Below, piece by piece: positions 27,450-37,806 of a stretch of 64,000 nucleotides of DNA (the first letter of the stretch is position 1; each line of letters opens with the position of its first letter). The stretch covers positions 118,641 through 182,640 of the forward strand of contig JAEUHM010000004.1 of the NCBI GenBank assembly GCA_016795485.1. The letters are read 5' to 3'. The stretch is from Verrucomicrobiaceae bacterium (lineage in GTDB: Bacteria; Verrucomicrobiota; Verrucomicrobiia; Verrucomicrobiales; Verrucomicrobiaceae). Below the pieces are notes generated by a model. The model was not told the DNA's origin. It saw only the letters and a program-made list of their open reading frames with translations, and made no database searches. The position numbers were made by a program, and so were the translations under genes.

Positions 27450-30400
27450 CTACTTCATGATTGCACCTTCTGGACAAATAAGCGTGAGGTATGCAGCGAC
27501 ACGCGCCCGGGCCTCAGGCTGTGCGGATGGTAGGGACTGAATGGCATTAAGGATGGTCGTTCGAGAGCTTTGCTTCATCTGCCCGGCACAGAAGATAAGG
27601 TTCATGTGATCCACCAACTGCTCTGGGCTGCTCGCCAAATGGATCTCTCGCTGTAGTTTAAGTGGGAACTGATACTGACCCCACTGATAGAAGCCCACAT
27701 TGAGCATCTCCCACAGCTTGTTAGGAAAAGCGATAGAGGAAAAACTGTCTGTGATCTGGAAAACAGGGCTGTTCTTCTGATTGGCGGTGAGAAGGCCAGG
27801 CGCTTTGTACTCGGGCCTGTAGAAATTAAAGACACTTGGCGAAAAAGAAGGCTCCTGACGCGCCGACTCGTAAAAGTCTCCCCAACTCCACCACAGTAGG
27901 CGCGGCACTTCCTCCATGCCGAAAGCTCGCGCCATGGCCATGGTGCGAATGACGGGTTCCTTTAGCCTCCCAAAACTCGCATCCTGCCGAGACGCCGCCG
28001 GACTGCGGGCATCGTTGTCCAGCAGGATGGTCTTGATCACTGCTGCTAGGTCTCCTCGTTTTCCACTCCCATTGTCAGCGAATACAGATGCCACCCGCTG
28101 CACGAACGAAGGTGAAGGGTTGTCCGTAACCAAGAACTGAATGAGTTGTTTGCACACGAACGGTCCAGTGTTGGCATGGGAAAATAGATGCCTGATGGCA
28201 TCGCGTATATCCTGCATAGCAGCAGCTGCGGTTGGCTCTCTTGCGGGAATGACATAGCCATTGAGCAATGTCTTGATGCCAAAGTCATGCTTGTACTCGT
28301 GCATCGTCATGGGGGTTGCGTAATCGTTTGGCACCCAGCCGCCATTCCCCCAGTCATGCTGGCCAAACCACAAGCCAGTAAGCACCCTGGCAAGCTGAGT
28401 GATCTCCGTGTTGGAATAGGTTGGGATGTTGGCCCCACTACCGTTCACTTTTCGCGTGCCATTGGGGTTCAGTTCCCATAGGCCGATCGTAAAGAGTTGC
28501 ATCACTTCCCGGGCATAGTTTTCATCTGGGTAACGGTTGATGGAAGGATCTGCCTTCTCATTGCCCACATGGCTGAGGTATCTGCCCATGCAGGGATGCA
28601 AGGTAACCGCGATCAATATATCTTCATAGTTGCCAAATGCATTGCGCACGAAGATGTCGTAGTAATCAGCAAGCCCGAGAGCTTGGTTCTCAAGGTTCGC
28701 ATCCCGTCTCGATGTCACCAATATCTGACTCAACGCAAAAGCTACTCTCTGTCTCAACTGATCCTCGCCACCGATGGCCGCTCTCGCGAATGCGGTGCTG
28801 ATGTTGTTGCCAAAGAGAGACGTCTTGTCTTCAAAATAGCTGTAGCTAAGGTCCGCCTGGGCTCCAAACAGGTCACTCGTGATCCCCTTCACGTAGGCAG
28901 AATGGAATGTGGCAGGTTTAGTCATCTGCTCGTCGATCCAACCTTGGTAGCCGAGTTGTTGAACGTCGTGGATGTCCTCTAACGTTGGCCCAAACGATGC
29001 CTGCATCAGAAACCGAGATGCCAGTTCGCGTGAAATCTGAGCCCCGCTCGCAGCGCCCATGAATCCCCCAGATGGGCTTCCACCCTGGAGTTGCTGCACA
29101 AGGTTTGCAAAGTCACCCGACACAGCACTTTCGGGCGTTCCATCGTTGTTACTATCCACTTGCTGAGAGCTCTGCACGCTATTGGCAGTCGTGATGCTGG
29201 AATCGAGAACATTTGCTTCCGTCCAGTCGCTGACTCCATCACTGTCAGTGTCGAGGTCATTCACGCCGACTCGATAAAAGCTCCGGGGAGCAAGCAATGC
29301 GTTCGGAAAAGTGAGTCGATACTCATTGCCTATGACAGTCGGTGAACCAACTGCGTTGCTCCAACCTGACAGTGAGGTGCTCTGCTCCACCTGATGATGC
29401 TTGTAGAGCAATCGAGGCCAACGGAAAACAAAGTCGAGACCGCTTCGATCTTGGGCGGACAAAACGCGCGATGATGGGTCCAGCGGATGAGTTCCTGCTA
29501 TGGCTTCTTCTGCATTTGTGAAGCCATCAGAGTCACTGTCCACTGCGGCCACAAGGTCAAACCGGCCGAGCCAGAGTTCAAAGCCATCACTGATGCCATT
29601 GCCATTCAAGTCCTCGCCCGAAATGCCGCCCAAACCGCTCCAGAAGGGCGGCTTGCTACTGCTCAGCAACGGATCTGAACGATTGGAGACCTCGTAGCCG
29701 TCCTTCACTCCATCATTATCAGAATCGGCATCTTGAGGATCTGTGCCAAGTTCATATTCCCTAACATTGCTAAGCAAATCGGCGTCTGGGTCAAGACTTG
29801 CATCCGTGTTGCTACTGGCATTTAGTCCGTGCGTTGCTTCCCACACGTCAGGCATTCCGTCGTTATCAGAGTCACGGCTGGAGTTGAACGATGTTAGCGA
29901 CTCTATCGAAGGCGATGACTCGGAAGGCAAAAAATAGAGGTCAATTCCCCCGTGAATAGTCAACTGGAGCCTATCCGGTATACCATCATAGTTCCCCCAA
30001 GTGACCGCTCCATTGTGAGCATCAGTTTGGAGAGTGCAGTTCGCAAATGTTTCACTCATCACGGTCTGCCCACTGTCCAAGTTGAATACGCTGAAGGTAA
30101 TGGTCCAAGCCGAGGCAGAGCCCGTAGTCGTCCCCGTCACACGATAACGTAAACGGGAAGAGATGTCGCGCTGACCAAATCCACTGAACCCCATGGCAGC
30201 TCTCAGATCTGTCGGAGGTGAGTTCCAGTCACTATGCCAGATGTCTTGTCCGGGCAAGCTAGGTGCACTGAACGCTCCGAGATGATTGGAGTGAAACATT
30301 GACGTTACTCTTCCCTGAGTAACACGTGAAGACATGACCAAGCCTTCAGACCCAGTGACATCATTGGTCACACTCATCCATACTAGGTGATCATCCCCCC

Positions 30401-32477
30401 ACTCCCCATCAGAAACGCCTCCGCGTTCATGATCCCAAACCATCTGAAGATAAACGCTCCAGTCGAAGCTCTTGGGACCAACGCCGGTAATGGAGGGCAT
30501 TCTGTCATGAAGCCCATTGGCACTATTTGGATCGGTGTGATCTTGTATCTCCTGCTTGTCCGAGCGACCATCTTCATCTGTATCGGCGAGCATGGGATTC
30601 GTGGCGGTTGGGAAACGATTGATCTCGTCGCCATCGCTCAATCCATCTCCGTCGGTGTCGATCTGCAATGGATCGGTGCCCGCTGCGAACTCGGCATTAT
30701 CGGAGAGTCCATCTCCATCGGTATCAGCTAGGCGTGGATTTGTGCCCGCAGCAAACTCGTTTGCATTGCTCCGACCATCGGCATCAGGGTCTGCGCTCGC
30801 ATCTGATGCGGAAAGAGAGAGTTGATGGGTTGCCTCATACCAATCTGGCAGCGTATCTCCATCGGAGTCAGCCTGTACGTTTATGATCTGAACGGCGTGA
30901 ATACCAACCTCATGCCAGTCGGCGCGGTAGAGCTTCACGGCACACGTGCTTGAACCACTGACTCTAAATCGAACCACATTTCCTCGACGGCGCTGAAAGG
31001 TCACTCCAGTGGGGTAGCGCAACTCGATAAACTCGGTCTGAGGGGCAGCAGACGAGGCGAAAAAGCGACCTTCTCTTGGTATCGAAGGCGTGCAGGTCAC
31101 TTCGCCCTGAGCGATGTCATAGCTGGCTCCGACATAGACCAAAACATCGTACTCAGGATAAGGGACATTAGCGAATGTAACAGTGGCCTGTGTGTCATCA
31201 GAGTTGGTCCAGATTCCCGCATTTAAAAGATCCTGCACAGAACCTCCGCTATTGCCAGATGCGCGTGCAAGATTGGCGGACCAAGTGACAGCGATTCCAG
31301 TGACGTTTCCCGCGCTATCCACGAGTTGCCCTGGAGTGGGCGAGATCACTTGAGCGTTACCGCCTGCTATGGCGTTTGGGGACCACTGCCGGAGAATGAC
31401 CGTGTTGTTCCAGTTCATTTGTGGCACGAGTCCACTGACAAATAGCGGGCTAAGCGTGTTCGCGGGAGCGGCTTCACTGGTGAAGTGCAGTCCCACTGCA
31501 GCAGAGAATGCCGGAGGAATTGATGCCGAGTTTGCGGGCAATGTGCCAACGCGTAACTCCCATCCGTCTGCCACTCCATCGGAATCTGAGTCGGCAAGAA
31601 GTGGGTTGGTTCCCGCCTCATACTCTTGCTTGTCACTTACTCCATCGCCATCTGAGTCCTTATTCAATGGGTCAGACACAGATTCTTGACCGTCAGAAAG
31701 CCCATCACCATCGCTGTCCGCGAGTTGTGCGTTGGTGCCAGCGGTGAACTCTTGGGTATTCGTCTTGCCGTCGTTATCTGCGTCTTGCACAGCGTCTGAA
31801 GCAACTGAGTCACTAAAACCGCTCTCCTGTTCCCACCACTGTGGAAGGCCATCTCCATCGCCGTCCAGTAGAGCCGTAGGATTCGCATCGAGACTCAATG
31901 CATCCATGGAGAACCAGCCATTCACCGTGCCTCCACTCCTCGAAAGTTCGATAACGTTCGCGCCTGACGTTGCCTTTCCCGCTGCATCAAAAGCCACCGT
32001 TAGCATTTGTGCCCACTTAAAAGTGAACGTTTTCACCAACTGGCCGTTAAGTTTGATTTGCAACTCATGGGTGCCGAAATGCTTTCCTCCCGAGTAGTCG
32101 CCCCATACCGGCCTTACATTGATCCGCAGCCTCGCTGTGTTTGATGCCTGTTGCGGAGTTAAATGAAAGTGAATGCGGGTAACAGGATCGTTTTCCGCGA
32201 GTGTGCCCTCGAAGTAATCGAGTGATTCATCTACTGTCACCGTCCCGATGGCGTAGTTACCGGCAAAGAACCAGTCGTTATCGTGCGTGACGGGACTTGA
32301 AGGTAAAGGAGCAAGATTAATCGCTTCTGACTGCCAACCAAACTCGTCTGGAGTGCCATCAATAACGCCAAGCGACCACACCTCTCCCCAGTCCGCGCGC
32401 ACCCCGATACTTTGAGCAACAAGGAGAAGCACGACAACAACCAGCGGTGGAGCTTTTTGGCGTAGTCGGAGAAACAT
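27450..32477 (-). CDS. Giant DUF1800 protein with thrombospondin-3-type calcium repeats
   Basis: The 1675-residue protein has a signal peptide (about 28 residues, ending V-R-A). A beta-rich N-terminal region follows to about 200. Three groups of thrombospondin type 3-like D-x-D-x-D-G repeats (about 205-320, 560-670 and 880-1000) are separated by beta domains. An EF-hand-like/beta-sandwich module occurs near 1020-1090. The C-terminal DUF1800 domain (about 1150-1675) includes R-E-V-M-Q-L-F-T-I-G-L-W-E-L-N-P-N-G. DUF1800 proteins are normally about 450-600 residues, so the calcium-binding N-terminal two thirds is the unusual part. It lies directly before the DUF1501 gene. It is probably a secreted or cell-surface protein. 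Confidence 0.9.
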   Translation of the reverse strand: MFLRLRQKAPPLVVVVLLLVAQSIGVRADWGEVWSLGVIDGTPDEFGWQSEAINLAPLPSSPVTHDNDWFFAGNYAIGTVTVDESLDYFEGTLAENDPVTRIHFHLTPQQASNTARLRINVRPVWGDYSGGKHFGTHELQIKLNGQLVKTFTFKWAQMLTVAFDAAGKATSGANVIELSRSGGTVNGWFSMDALSLDANPTALLDGDGDGLPQWWEQESGFSDSVASDAVQDADNDGKTNTQEFTAGTNAQLADSDGDGLSDGQESVSDPLNKDSDGDGVSDKQEYEAGTNPLLADSDSDGVADGWELRVGTLPANSASIPPAFSAAVGLHFTSEAAPANTLSPLFVSGLVPQMNWNNTVILRQWSPNAIAGGNAQVISPTPGQLVDSAGNVTGIAVTWSANLARASGNSGGSVQDLLNAGIWTNSDDTQATVTFANVPYPEYDVLVYVGASYDIAQGEVTCTPSIPREGRFFASSAAPQTEFIELRYPTGVTFQRRRGNVVRFRVSGSSTCAVKLYRADWHEVGIHAVQIINVQADSDGDTLPDWYEATHQLSLSASDASADPDADGRSNANEFAAGTNPRLADTDGDGLSDNAEFAAGTDPLQIDTDGDGLSDGDEINRFPTATNPMLADTDEDGRSDKQEIQDHTDPNSANGLHDRMPSITGVGPKSFDWSVYLQMVWDHERGGVSDGEWGDDHLVWMSVTNDVTGSEGLVMSSRVTQGRVTSMFHSNHLGAFSAPSLPGQDIWHSDWNSPPTDLRAAMGFSGFGQRDISSRLRYRVTGTTTGSASAWTITFSVFNLDSGQTVMSETFANCTLQTDAHNGAVTWGNYDGIPDRLQLTIHGGIDLYFLPSESSPSIESLTSFNSSRDSDNDGMPDVWEATHGLNASSNTDASLDPDADLLSNVREYELGTDPQDADSDNDGVKDGYEVSNRSDPLLSSSKPPFWSGLGGISGEDLNGNGISDGFELWLGRFDLVAAVDSDSDGFTNAEEAIAGTHPLDPSSRVLSAQDRSGLDFVFRWPRLLYKHHQVEQSTSLSGWSNAVGSPTVIGNEYRLTFPNALLAPRSFYRVGVNDLDTDSDGVSDWTEANVLDSSITTANSVQSSQQVDSNNDGTPESAVSGDFANLVQQLQGGSPSGGFMGAASGAQISRELASRFLMQASFGPTLEDIHDVQQLGYQGWIDEQMTKPATFHSAYVKGITSDLFGAQADLSYSYFEDKTSLFGNNISTAFARAAIGGEDQLRQRVAFALSQILVTSRRDANLENQALGLADYYDIFVRNAFGNYEDILIAVTLHPCMGRYLSHVGNEKADPSINRYPDENYAREVMQLFTIGLWELNPNGTRKVNGSGANIPTYSNTEITQLARVLTGLWFGQHDWGNGGWVPNDYATPMTMHEYKHDFGIKTLLNGYVIPAREPTAAAAMQDIRDAIRHLFSHANTGPFVCKQLIQFLVTDNPSPSFVQRVASVFADNGSGKRGDLAAVIKTILLDNDARSPAASRQDASFGRLKEPVIRTMAMARAFGMEEVPRLLWWSWGDFYESARQEPSFSPSVFNFYRPEYKAPGLLTANQKNSPVFQITDSFSSIAFPNKLWEMLNVGFYQWGQYQFPLKLQREIHLASSPEQLVDHMNLIFCAGQMKQSSRTTILNAIQSLPSAQPEARARVAAYLTLICPEGAIMK

Positions 32478-32619
32478 TTAGCAGTAATCATAGCACATCG
32501 GGCAAGTCCGGGACAAAAAACCTGTCAATCCCGCAGGTCCTCTGGTCGAGGACCAGTAAGAGACCGTCATGCACCAAAGCTCCTTTCCAACTACTCCGAG
32601 CAGTTTCAGTATTGATTGG

Positions 32620-34161
32620 CTAGCGAGTCTTTGGCTTCACTCCCAATCTGCTCATGATCGCAGTGCGCTCTTCTCCGGTCAGCAGAAACATTCCGCATAC
32701 ACCAAGCAAGAGACACAAAGCGGCACTTTGCCAGATAATCGCCAAGTATTCGGGCTTTAGGTGGCTCTGTATTAGAGAATAGAACCCGAAAGTGGGTAAT
32801 GAGAGCAAGACAAATGGAGTGAGCAGGAGCTTGAAGTAATCCATCAGTGGGATTTCAAGAACGCGGCTGGCAAGCCATGGTACGAGCAGTCCATAAAACA
32901 GCGTCATGTCGATCAATGTCGCCCACACCACTCCGTAGAAGCCGATCTTGGAGGCAAGGATCACGCTGAGGGTGAGGTTGAAAACTCCTGCTACAAAGGT
33001 GAGTTTAGTGAGGAGATGGTGTCGGTTGAGGCTAAGGAACAAGCTGTTGGTCGGAAATTGAGCCAGCCATAGCGTGTAGGGCAAAGCTAACATCTGCAAG
33101 ACGCTGCCAGATTGGGTGAAGTCCGGGCCTAACCAGCGAATGAGAAACGACGGGCCGAAGATGAAGAGCCCAGCACCGCCGATGAATGATAGCACAATGC
33201 TGAGTCTCATGCTGAGCATGAACTTGTGTCGCAGACCCTCCAAGCCAGCCCGCCCTTCCACTTGGCTGAAGCCCGCTAGGAGTGTGCCACCTACGACGGC
33301 ATTGATCACGTCAGAGAACATCGTGAGCAAAACCAATCCGCGATTGTATACGGGGATCATGTTGAGTCCGACAAAGGCTTTGATCACGAAAGGGTCGATT
33401 CGAGTCCGAAGATGTTGCCCCAGGGTGTTCAGCAGATTCATGGCTGAGAACTTGAGCAACTCCGGTAGCATAGGGCGGTGCATCACAGCTGTGGCCAGTC
33501 GCTGGCCGACCGTTCTCCGGGAGAAGAGCACCACAATGACTTGATCCAGCACGTCCGTGCCGATCTGCACTAGTGCAAGAACAACGAGGCCGTGCCCCTT
33601 TTGGATGAGGCAGATGATCAGTGCCGACTGGGCCGCTGTCTTGATGAGCGAGGAGACCACGATCAAGTCATAGCGAACGTAGGCCTTGAGAATCACTAGG
33701 TGCAGCCGCATGAAGAAGCGCAGTGCCATGCTAACGCCGAGGATGGCAATCACCACTCGCCCAGTGTCGGCCCAGGCTGGATTTTTGACGATGGCAGGTG
33801 CTGCAAGCCAAAGTCCAAGCGTGAGCACCAGGCAGGCAGTGCCAATCCATCGGTAGAGCCAACGCAAGGTGCCTACCGTCTGAGCCCAAGCCTCTGGTTC
33901 ATCCTTTTTGGTCAGTGCTCTAGCAAGGAACCGCGTTCCAGAAAGAGTGATACCACCATCCAGCAGGGTGAGAAATGAAATAGCTGCCGTGAGGAGCAGC
34001 CAGATAGCGTAGCTCTCCAGTCCGAGCCCCTGGATCATGATGGGCGTCACGACCAGAAGGGCGGCCGTGCGAACGACGTGCTCAAAAAGATTGAGCACGG
34101 AGCCACGTAGGACCCGCTGGGTCAGCGAGGTGCCTTTTGTGGCGTCCTTTCCTTCAGCCAC
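32620..34161 (-). CDS. Polysaccharide flippase (MOP/Wzx-like)
   Basis: The 513-residue integral membrane protein has about 13-14 hydrophobic segments. It starts with a basic cytoplasmic N-terminus and the R-V-L-R-G-S-V-L-N-L-F-E-H motif, followed by G-L-E-S-Y-A-I-W, as in oligosaccharide flippases of the MATE/MOP superfamily that move lipid-linked glycans across the cytoplasmic membrane. It begins three bases after the stop of the SHD1/heparinase-like gene, so it is cotranscribed with that gene, a GT81 glycosyltransferase and pssA. No polymerase (wzy) or undecaprenyl-phosphate transferase is in the window. Confidence 0.85.
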   Translation of the reverse strand: MAEGKDATKGTSLTQRVLRGSVLNLFEHVVRTAALLVVTPIMIQGLGLESYAIWLLLTAAISFLTLLDGGITLSGTRFLARALTKKDEPEAWAQTVGTLRWLYRWIGTACLVLTLGLWLAAPAIVKNPAWADTGRVVIAILGVSMALRFFMRLHLVILKAYVRYDLIVVSSLIKTAAQSALIICLIQKGHGLVVLALVQIGTDVLDQVIVVLFSRRTVGQRLATAVMHRPMLPELLKFSAMNLLNTLGQHLRTRIDPFVIKAFVGLNMIPVYNRGLVLLTMFSDVINAVVGGTLLAGFSQVEGRAGLEGLRHKFMLSMRLSIVLSFIGGAGLFIFGPSFLIRWLGPDFTQSGSVLQMLALPYTLWLAQFPTNSLFLSLNRHHLLTKLTFVAGVFNLTLSVILASKIGFYGVVWATLIDMTLFYGLLVPWLASRVLEIPLMDYFKLLLTPFVLLSLPTFGFYSLIQSHLKPEYLAIIWQSAALCLLLGVCGMFLLTGEERTAIMSRLGVKPKTR

Positions 34162-34164
34162 TGA

Positions 34165-36492
34165 TCAGCGCTTTTTCTCTATCCACTTCTCGAGTGGAAC
34201 GACGGCTACCTCTGGCGCTTTGTCACCTTGCGAAAAGACAATCGTGAAGGTGTGCTCGCCCTTCACCTGCTTGAGCGGCACACTTAATGTTGAGACGCCC
34301 TTAAAGGAACCCTCTGCTTGAGTATTCGTGGGTTCTGGCACAGCCGCAGTAGCGAAACTAGCGTCTGCGGGCGACAGCAATGTGGCAGTCAGAGTCGTGT
34401 TCCCTTGCTTGAGTGTAGCGGTCTTGCCATTCACAGTCACCTCAGCCTTGGTGTGCATCACCCACTCGGGATCAGAGGCGTTCTTGATGGAAAGTTCGTC
34501 TTGGATTACCACATACGGGGTAGCCCCGCGGTTCAGCATGACACCACGTTGATAGTCTTTGACGCGATTCGAATAAGCATCTGCCAAGTCAAGGATGGCT
34601 GCTCCACGCTGCGGATTGGAGTCAAATGCCACCACGGTAGCCTTGCCGTCATTGATTTGGTTGAATGGCTCTTGGGGAACGGTTGGTTGGCCTTTTGGCG
34701 CGGGTTTCTTCTTGTCGTCCTTGTCATCTGGGTCTGGCGCTCCACCAAACCTGACTACATTCTGACCGAGTGTGTTGCTCCGGTATTGTTTGAACCGATT
34801 GTTGTCCATCAAGTTGAGCGGGCGACCCTGAAGTTGATAGGTGCCGAGTTCAATTCCCCAGCGTTGACCTGCTGCATCAAGCACAAAGGTGCCAAGGTCT
34901 AGCTGTGAACCAGGCAGCGCGTTGTCTCCGCCCTTGAGTCCCACATACATGGCCTTGTTGTCATGCCATCCCGTCCTCATTGAGATAACCTGTGCCTGCG
35001 GCAAAAGGTGATCCAATGCGGGAGGGACAGCTACGCCCGCAAAATAGGGATTCTGGAGCACAAGTAGCCCTGCTTGATTGATGCCGCCCGACTGATCGCT
35101 TGCTGGTCCTCCGGGCTTGAACGCAGGCAAGCCTAGGTTTCCGTAGTTCATGGTCAGCCAAGCATTGATCCACGGCTTGTTCAATCCATTGCCCTCAAAT
35201 GAGCAGTAGTTGAAGATGCCACCTGGTCCATTCAGCAAAATGCGAGCCCAAGCCGACTGGGGAAGTCCTTCCACAAGCGTAAGTCCGAAATCACTTCCCG
35301 TGGCAGCTCTTAGGGTCATGGAGAGGAAAGACAGAGCATCCAGAACGTCTTCACCACGGCTAACACCTTCTGACCAAATGCCCTCGGGTGCGAACTGGGT
35401 AAGACCTTCTCCAAGGACTTTTGCAGCTACGTTGGCCGCAGGTGAAGCAACAGCAGATTCTTCGTCTACAATCGCGATAGCAGCCACCAGTAGCGCACTT
35501 GCCATCACCATCTCTTCGGAAGTCACAGGTCGCTTCTCTTCTGGCCCCTTTTTCTTGGCTACTGGCTTTGGAGCTTCGGCCGTTTGGCCCGGTTCTGGCC
35601 GCTTGGCTGTGACAGGTAGCGGTTCTTCCTTTAGATGAGCCGAAAGAGCATCCATGCCGAGTTGAATCAACGCTGTCTTGATGGTCTTGGCCTGAGCCTC
35701 ATTCAAGGTGGCGCGGAACCAATCGTATCCGAGCGATACCGCCAACACGAACTCAGCACACTCCGGTGGTTCGTCTGGCTTCCAGTTGGTAAACTTGGAT
35801 AACGCTTCCAGTTCAGACGGCATCCGCGCCTTCCACTTTGGATCGCCATTGATTGCCTGCATCAGGCCGAAACTCAGGAAGCGATGCACGCCTTCTGCAC
35901 CCACACCTCCACCGCGGCCACCTTCACCACGTTTCTGTTGTAGCTCATACTTTGAAAGCCACACGTCGCCAGTCTTCTCCACATTCTTGGCCAAAGCCTG
36001 ACTGATGGCATCTGATCCTGCTTTAGCTTTTACCGCAGCAAGGCCAGCCGCATTCAGGAATACTCGCGGACGCTCACGTTTTACCGCCCCCAGGATTTGG
36101 CTTCCGTTAGGAAACTTGAACTTCTTCGCTGGAGTAATCGTGAGCGCTGGAGGCGGAGGTGCAGGCTGGCCAGCAGGCACTGCTGCGGCAGCGGGGGCTG
36201 GTGTGGCAGCAGGAGGTGCTCCCGGAGCGGGGGCAGCCGTTGGTGCCGCCGCAGGCTTGGTCAGTTGCTCACGAATGTAAACCAAGTCGGCATCCACAAG
36301 GCGATCCACCTGGAGGACATAAGTTTGACCATTGGCAGCCTTCAGGGTCACGGTGCGCTTTGCGGGATCTGCGCTCTCCATGCTGGCGGAGAGTTTCTTG
36401 CCAGAGGTCTTGTCGGTCCACTCGCGTACTTCCTGCCCTAGGACGGCTATACCGCTCAGACAGATGAACAGGGAATGTTTAAGCCATTTCAT
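34165..36492 (-). CDS. SHD1-domain / heparinase-like exported protein
   Basis: The 775-residue protein opens with a signal peptide (M-K-W-L-K-H-S-L-F-I-C-L-S-G). An SHD1-like domain (about 20-80: R-E-W-T-D-K-T-S-G-K-K-L...A-N-G-Q-T-Y) is followed by a Pro/Ala-rich linker. A large alpha/alpha-toroid region and a beta-sandwich follow, resembling heparinase II/III-like polysaccharide lyases (R-P-R-V-F-L-N at about 165). Catalytic residues cannot be assigned with certainty. The start is the ATG at 36492. Together with the adjacent flippase and GT81 enzyme it suggests export, trimming or turnover of a surface glycan, but this is inference. Confidence 0.75.
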   Translation of the reverse strand: MKWLKHSLFICLSGIAVLGQEVREWTDKTSGKKLSASMESADPAKRTVTLKAANGQTYVLQVDRLVDADLVYIREQLTKPAAAPTAAPAPGAPPAATPAPAAAAVPAGQPAPPPPALTITPAKKFKFPNGSQILGAVKRERPRVFLNAAGLAAVKAKAGSDAISQALAKNVEKTGDVWLSKYELQQKRGEGGRGGGVGAEGVHRFLSFGLMQAINGDPKWKARMPSELEALSKFTNWKPDEPPECAEFVLAVSLGYDWFRATLNEAQAKTIKTALIQLGMDALSAHLKEEPLPVTAKRPEPGQTAEAPKPVAKKKGPEEKRPVTSEEMVMASALLVAAIAIVDEESAVASPAANVAAKVLGEGLTQFAPEGIWSEGVSRGEDVLDALSFLSMTLRAATGSDFGLTLVEGLPQSAWARILLNGPGGIFNYCSFEGNGLNKPWINAWLTMNYGNLGLPAFKPGGPASDQSGGINQAGLLVLQNPYFAGVAVPPALDHLLPQAQVISMRTGWHDNKAMYVGLKGGDNALPGSQLDLGTFVLDAAGQRWGIELGTYQLQGRPLNLMDNNRFKQYRSNTLGQNVVRFGGAPDPDDKDDKKKPAPKGQPTVPQEPFNQINDGKATVVAFDSNPQRGAAILDLADAYSNRVKDYQRGVMLNRGATPYVVIQDELSIKNASDPEWVMHTKAEVTVNGKTATLKQGNTTLTATLLSPADASFATAAVPEPTNTQAEGSFKGVSTLSVPLKQVKGEHTFTIVFSQGDKAPEVAVVPLEKWIEKKR

Positions 36493-36570
36493 GGGTGGGA
36501 GAATAAGGTTGGTAGAAAGTAACGAAGGCCAAGGGGCCAGTACATCAGGATGCGCAATGCACGTCAAGCG

Positions 36571-37791
36571 TCAATCGCCCCTTACGAGTTGGCCCAGGGC
36601 AGTGACTGCCTCTTTCAAACCCGCATAAGCGATCATTGAGGCAGCTGAGGGCCAACTGGGAGTCGTAGCGGGTTCCCGGTGGATGCCGCTAAGCACGTCT
36701 TTGAAAATCTCCACAGCCCTCAACTCGTCTTCCTTGTCATAACGGAGCCCATTGAACAACGCGTCATGCTCGTAGCGCGGTACCCACTCAGAGGCCACTT
36801 CAGCATAGCGCTCCCCGACTGTACGTAGCGTGAGCCCAAACTTGCTCTTCGGCCGACCCTCCAGGATATGCTCTGCTAGGGCTCGCGCGACTTCCGACGA
36901 TGTTCGCTCCAGGCCAGATACCGCGACAGACGAGGCCGCAGGTGCATTGGAGACCTCACGATGCCGATGCTCAAAATTGAGGCCCAAATCCACCTGACAC
37001 ATCTCCTCGATCGCCAATAGCCGGAAGGATTCACAGAGCAACCAGACCTCCAGGCCCCAGCCATGTGGCATGCGCATCTGCTGTAGCGCCTCTAAACTCG
37101 CCGAGAACTCCCCCGAGAGCGGATATCGAAAGCTCGTCAGGTGCCGTATGAGGTCCGTACCGCCTACGACGTCCCTGAATGCCCGCAGGAGCGGAGCCAC
37201 CAACAAACGCGTCACCCGGCCATACAACCGCTCACCGACTCGGCCATAATAGCCTTTGGCAAAACGATACGGCATCACGGGATTCGCCACAGGGAAGCAA
37301 AGTCGCCAAAGCAAGCCACGCTCATAACTAAGGATGTCCGTGTCATGGCAGGCTACTACGGCGTGCTCTCCCCGTGCAGCCAGATGCAACACCCCCATCC
37401 AGATATTTGAACCCTTCCCCGCTCGATAAGCGGGCCCACCTTTAGCCTCCACCTGAGCGAAAATATCTTGGGCAGCGGGACCATCATTCCACACGATCCG
37501 GCAGGGCTTCTCCCCCAGACATTCACGACACACAGCGTGCGCTACCTCAAGCTCCGCTTCCGTGGTGCCATTGATGCTCAACACCACTTCAGAGATGTAA
37601 GGCACCGTGCTAATCTCCCGCAACATGCGCGGAAGTGCCGACTTCTGAAACTCAGGGAAGAACGCAGGCAGCAGTAGCGCAATCGGCGAGTCTTTAGACC
37701 AGCGAACCAACTCAGCCTCACGGGCCATCACATCCGATTCTGCAAGATGGTGCAGGGTTGGCAAACGACCATGCTGGTAAAAGTCCGCCAT
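36571..37791 (-). CDS. GT81-like glycosyltransferase
   Basis: The 406-residue enzyme has an N-terminal GT-A fold with the nucleotide-sugar D-T-D motif (Asp150-Thr-Asp152 in A-C-H-D-T-D-I). It then has F-A-K-G-Y-Y-G-R-V and G-R-V-T-R-L-L-V-A-P-L-L, then S-G-E-F-S-A-S...G-W-G-L-E-V-W-L-L, matching the retaining glucosyl-3-phosphoglycerate/mannosyl-3-phosphoglycerate synthase family. Those enzymes make precursors of glucosylglycerate or mannosylglycerate compatible solutes. The HAD-like phosphatase usually beside such a gene is missing, so it may use a different acceptor. It is 15 bases downstream of pssA and precedes the heparinase-like gene. Confidence 0.82.
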   Translation of the reverse strand: MADFYQHGRLPTLHHLAESDVMAREAELVRWSKDSPIALLLPAFFPEFQKSALPRMLREISTVPYISEVVLSINGTTEAELEVAHAVCRECLGEKPCRIVWNDGPAAQDIFAQVEAKGGPAYRAGKGSNIWMGVLHLAARGEHAVVACHDTDILSYERGLLWRLCFPVANPVMPYRFAKGYYGRVGERLYGRVTRLLVAPLLRAFRDVVGGTDLIRHLTSFRYPLSGEFSASLEALQQMRMPHGWGLEVWLLCESFRLLAIEEMCQVDLGLNFEHRHREVSNAPAASSVAVSGLERTSSEVARALAEHILEGRPKSKFGLTLRTVGERYAEVASEWVPRYEHDALFNGLRYDKEDELRAVEIFKDVLSGIHREPATTPSWPSAASMIAYAGLKEAVTALGQLVRGD

Positions 37792-37806
37792 GATCCAGAG
37801 TGAGCG

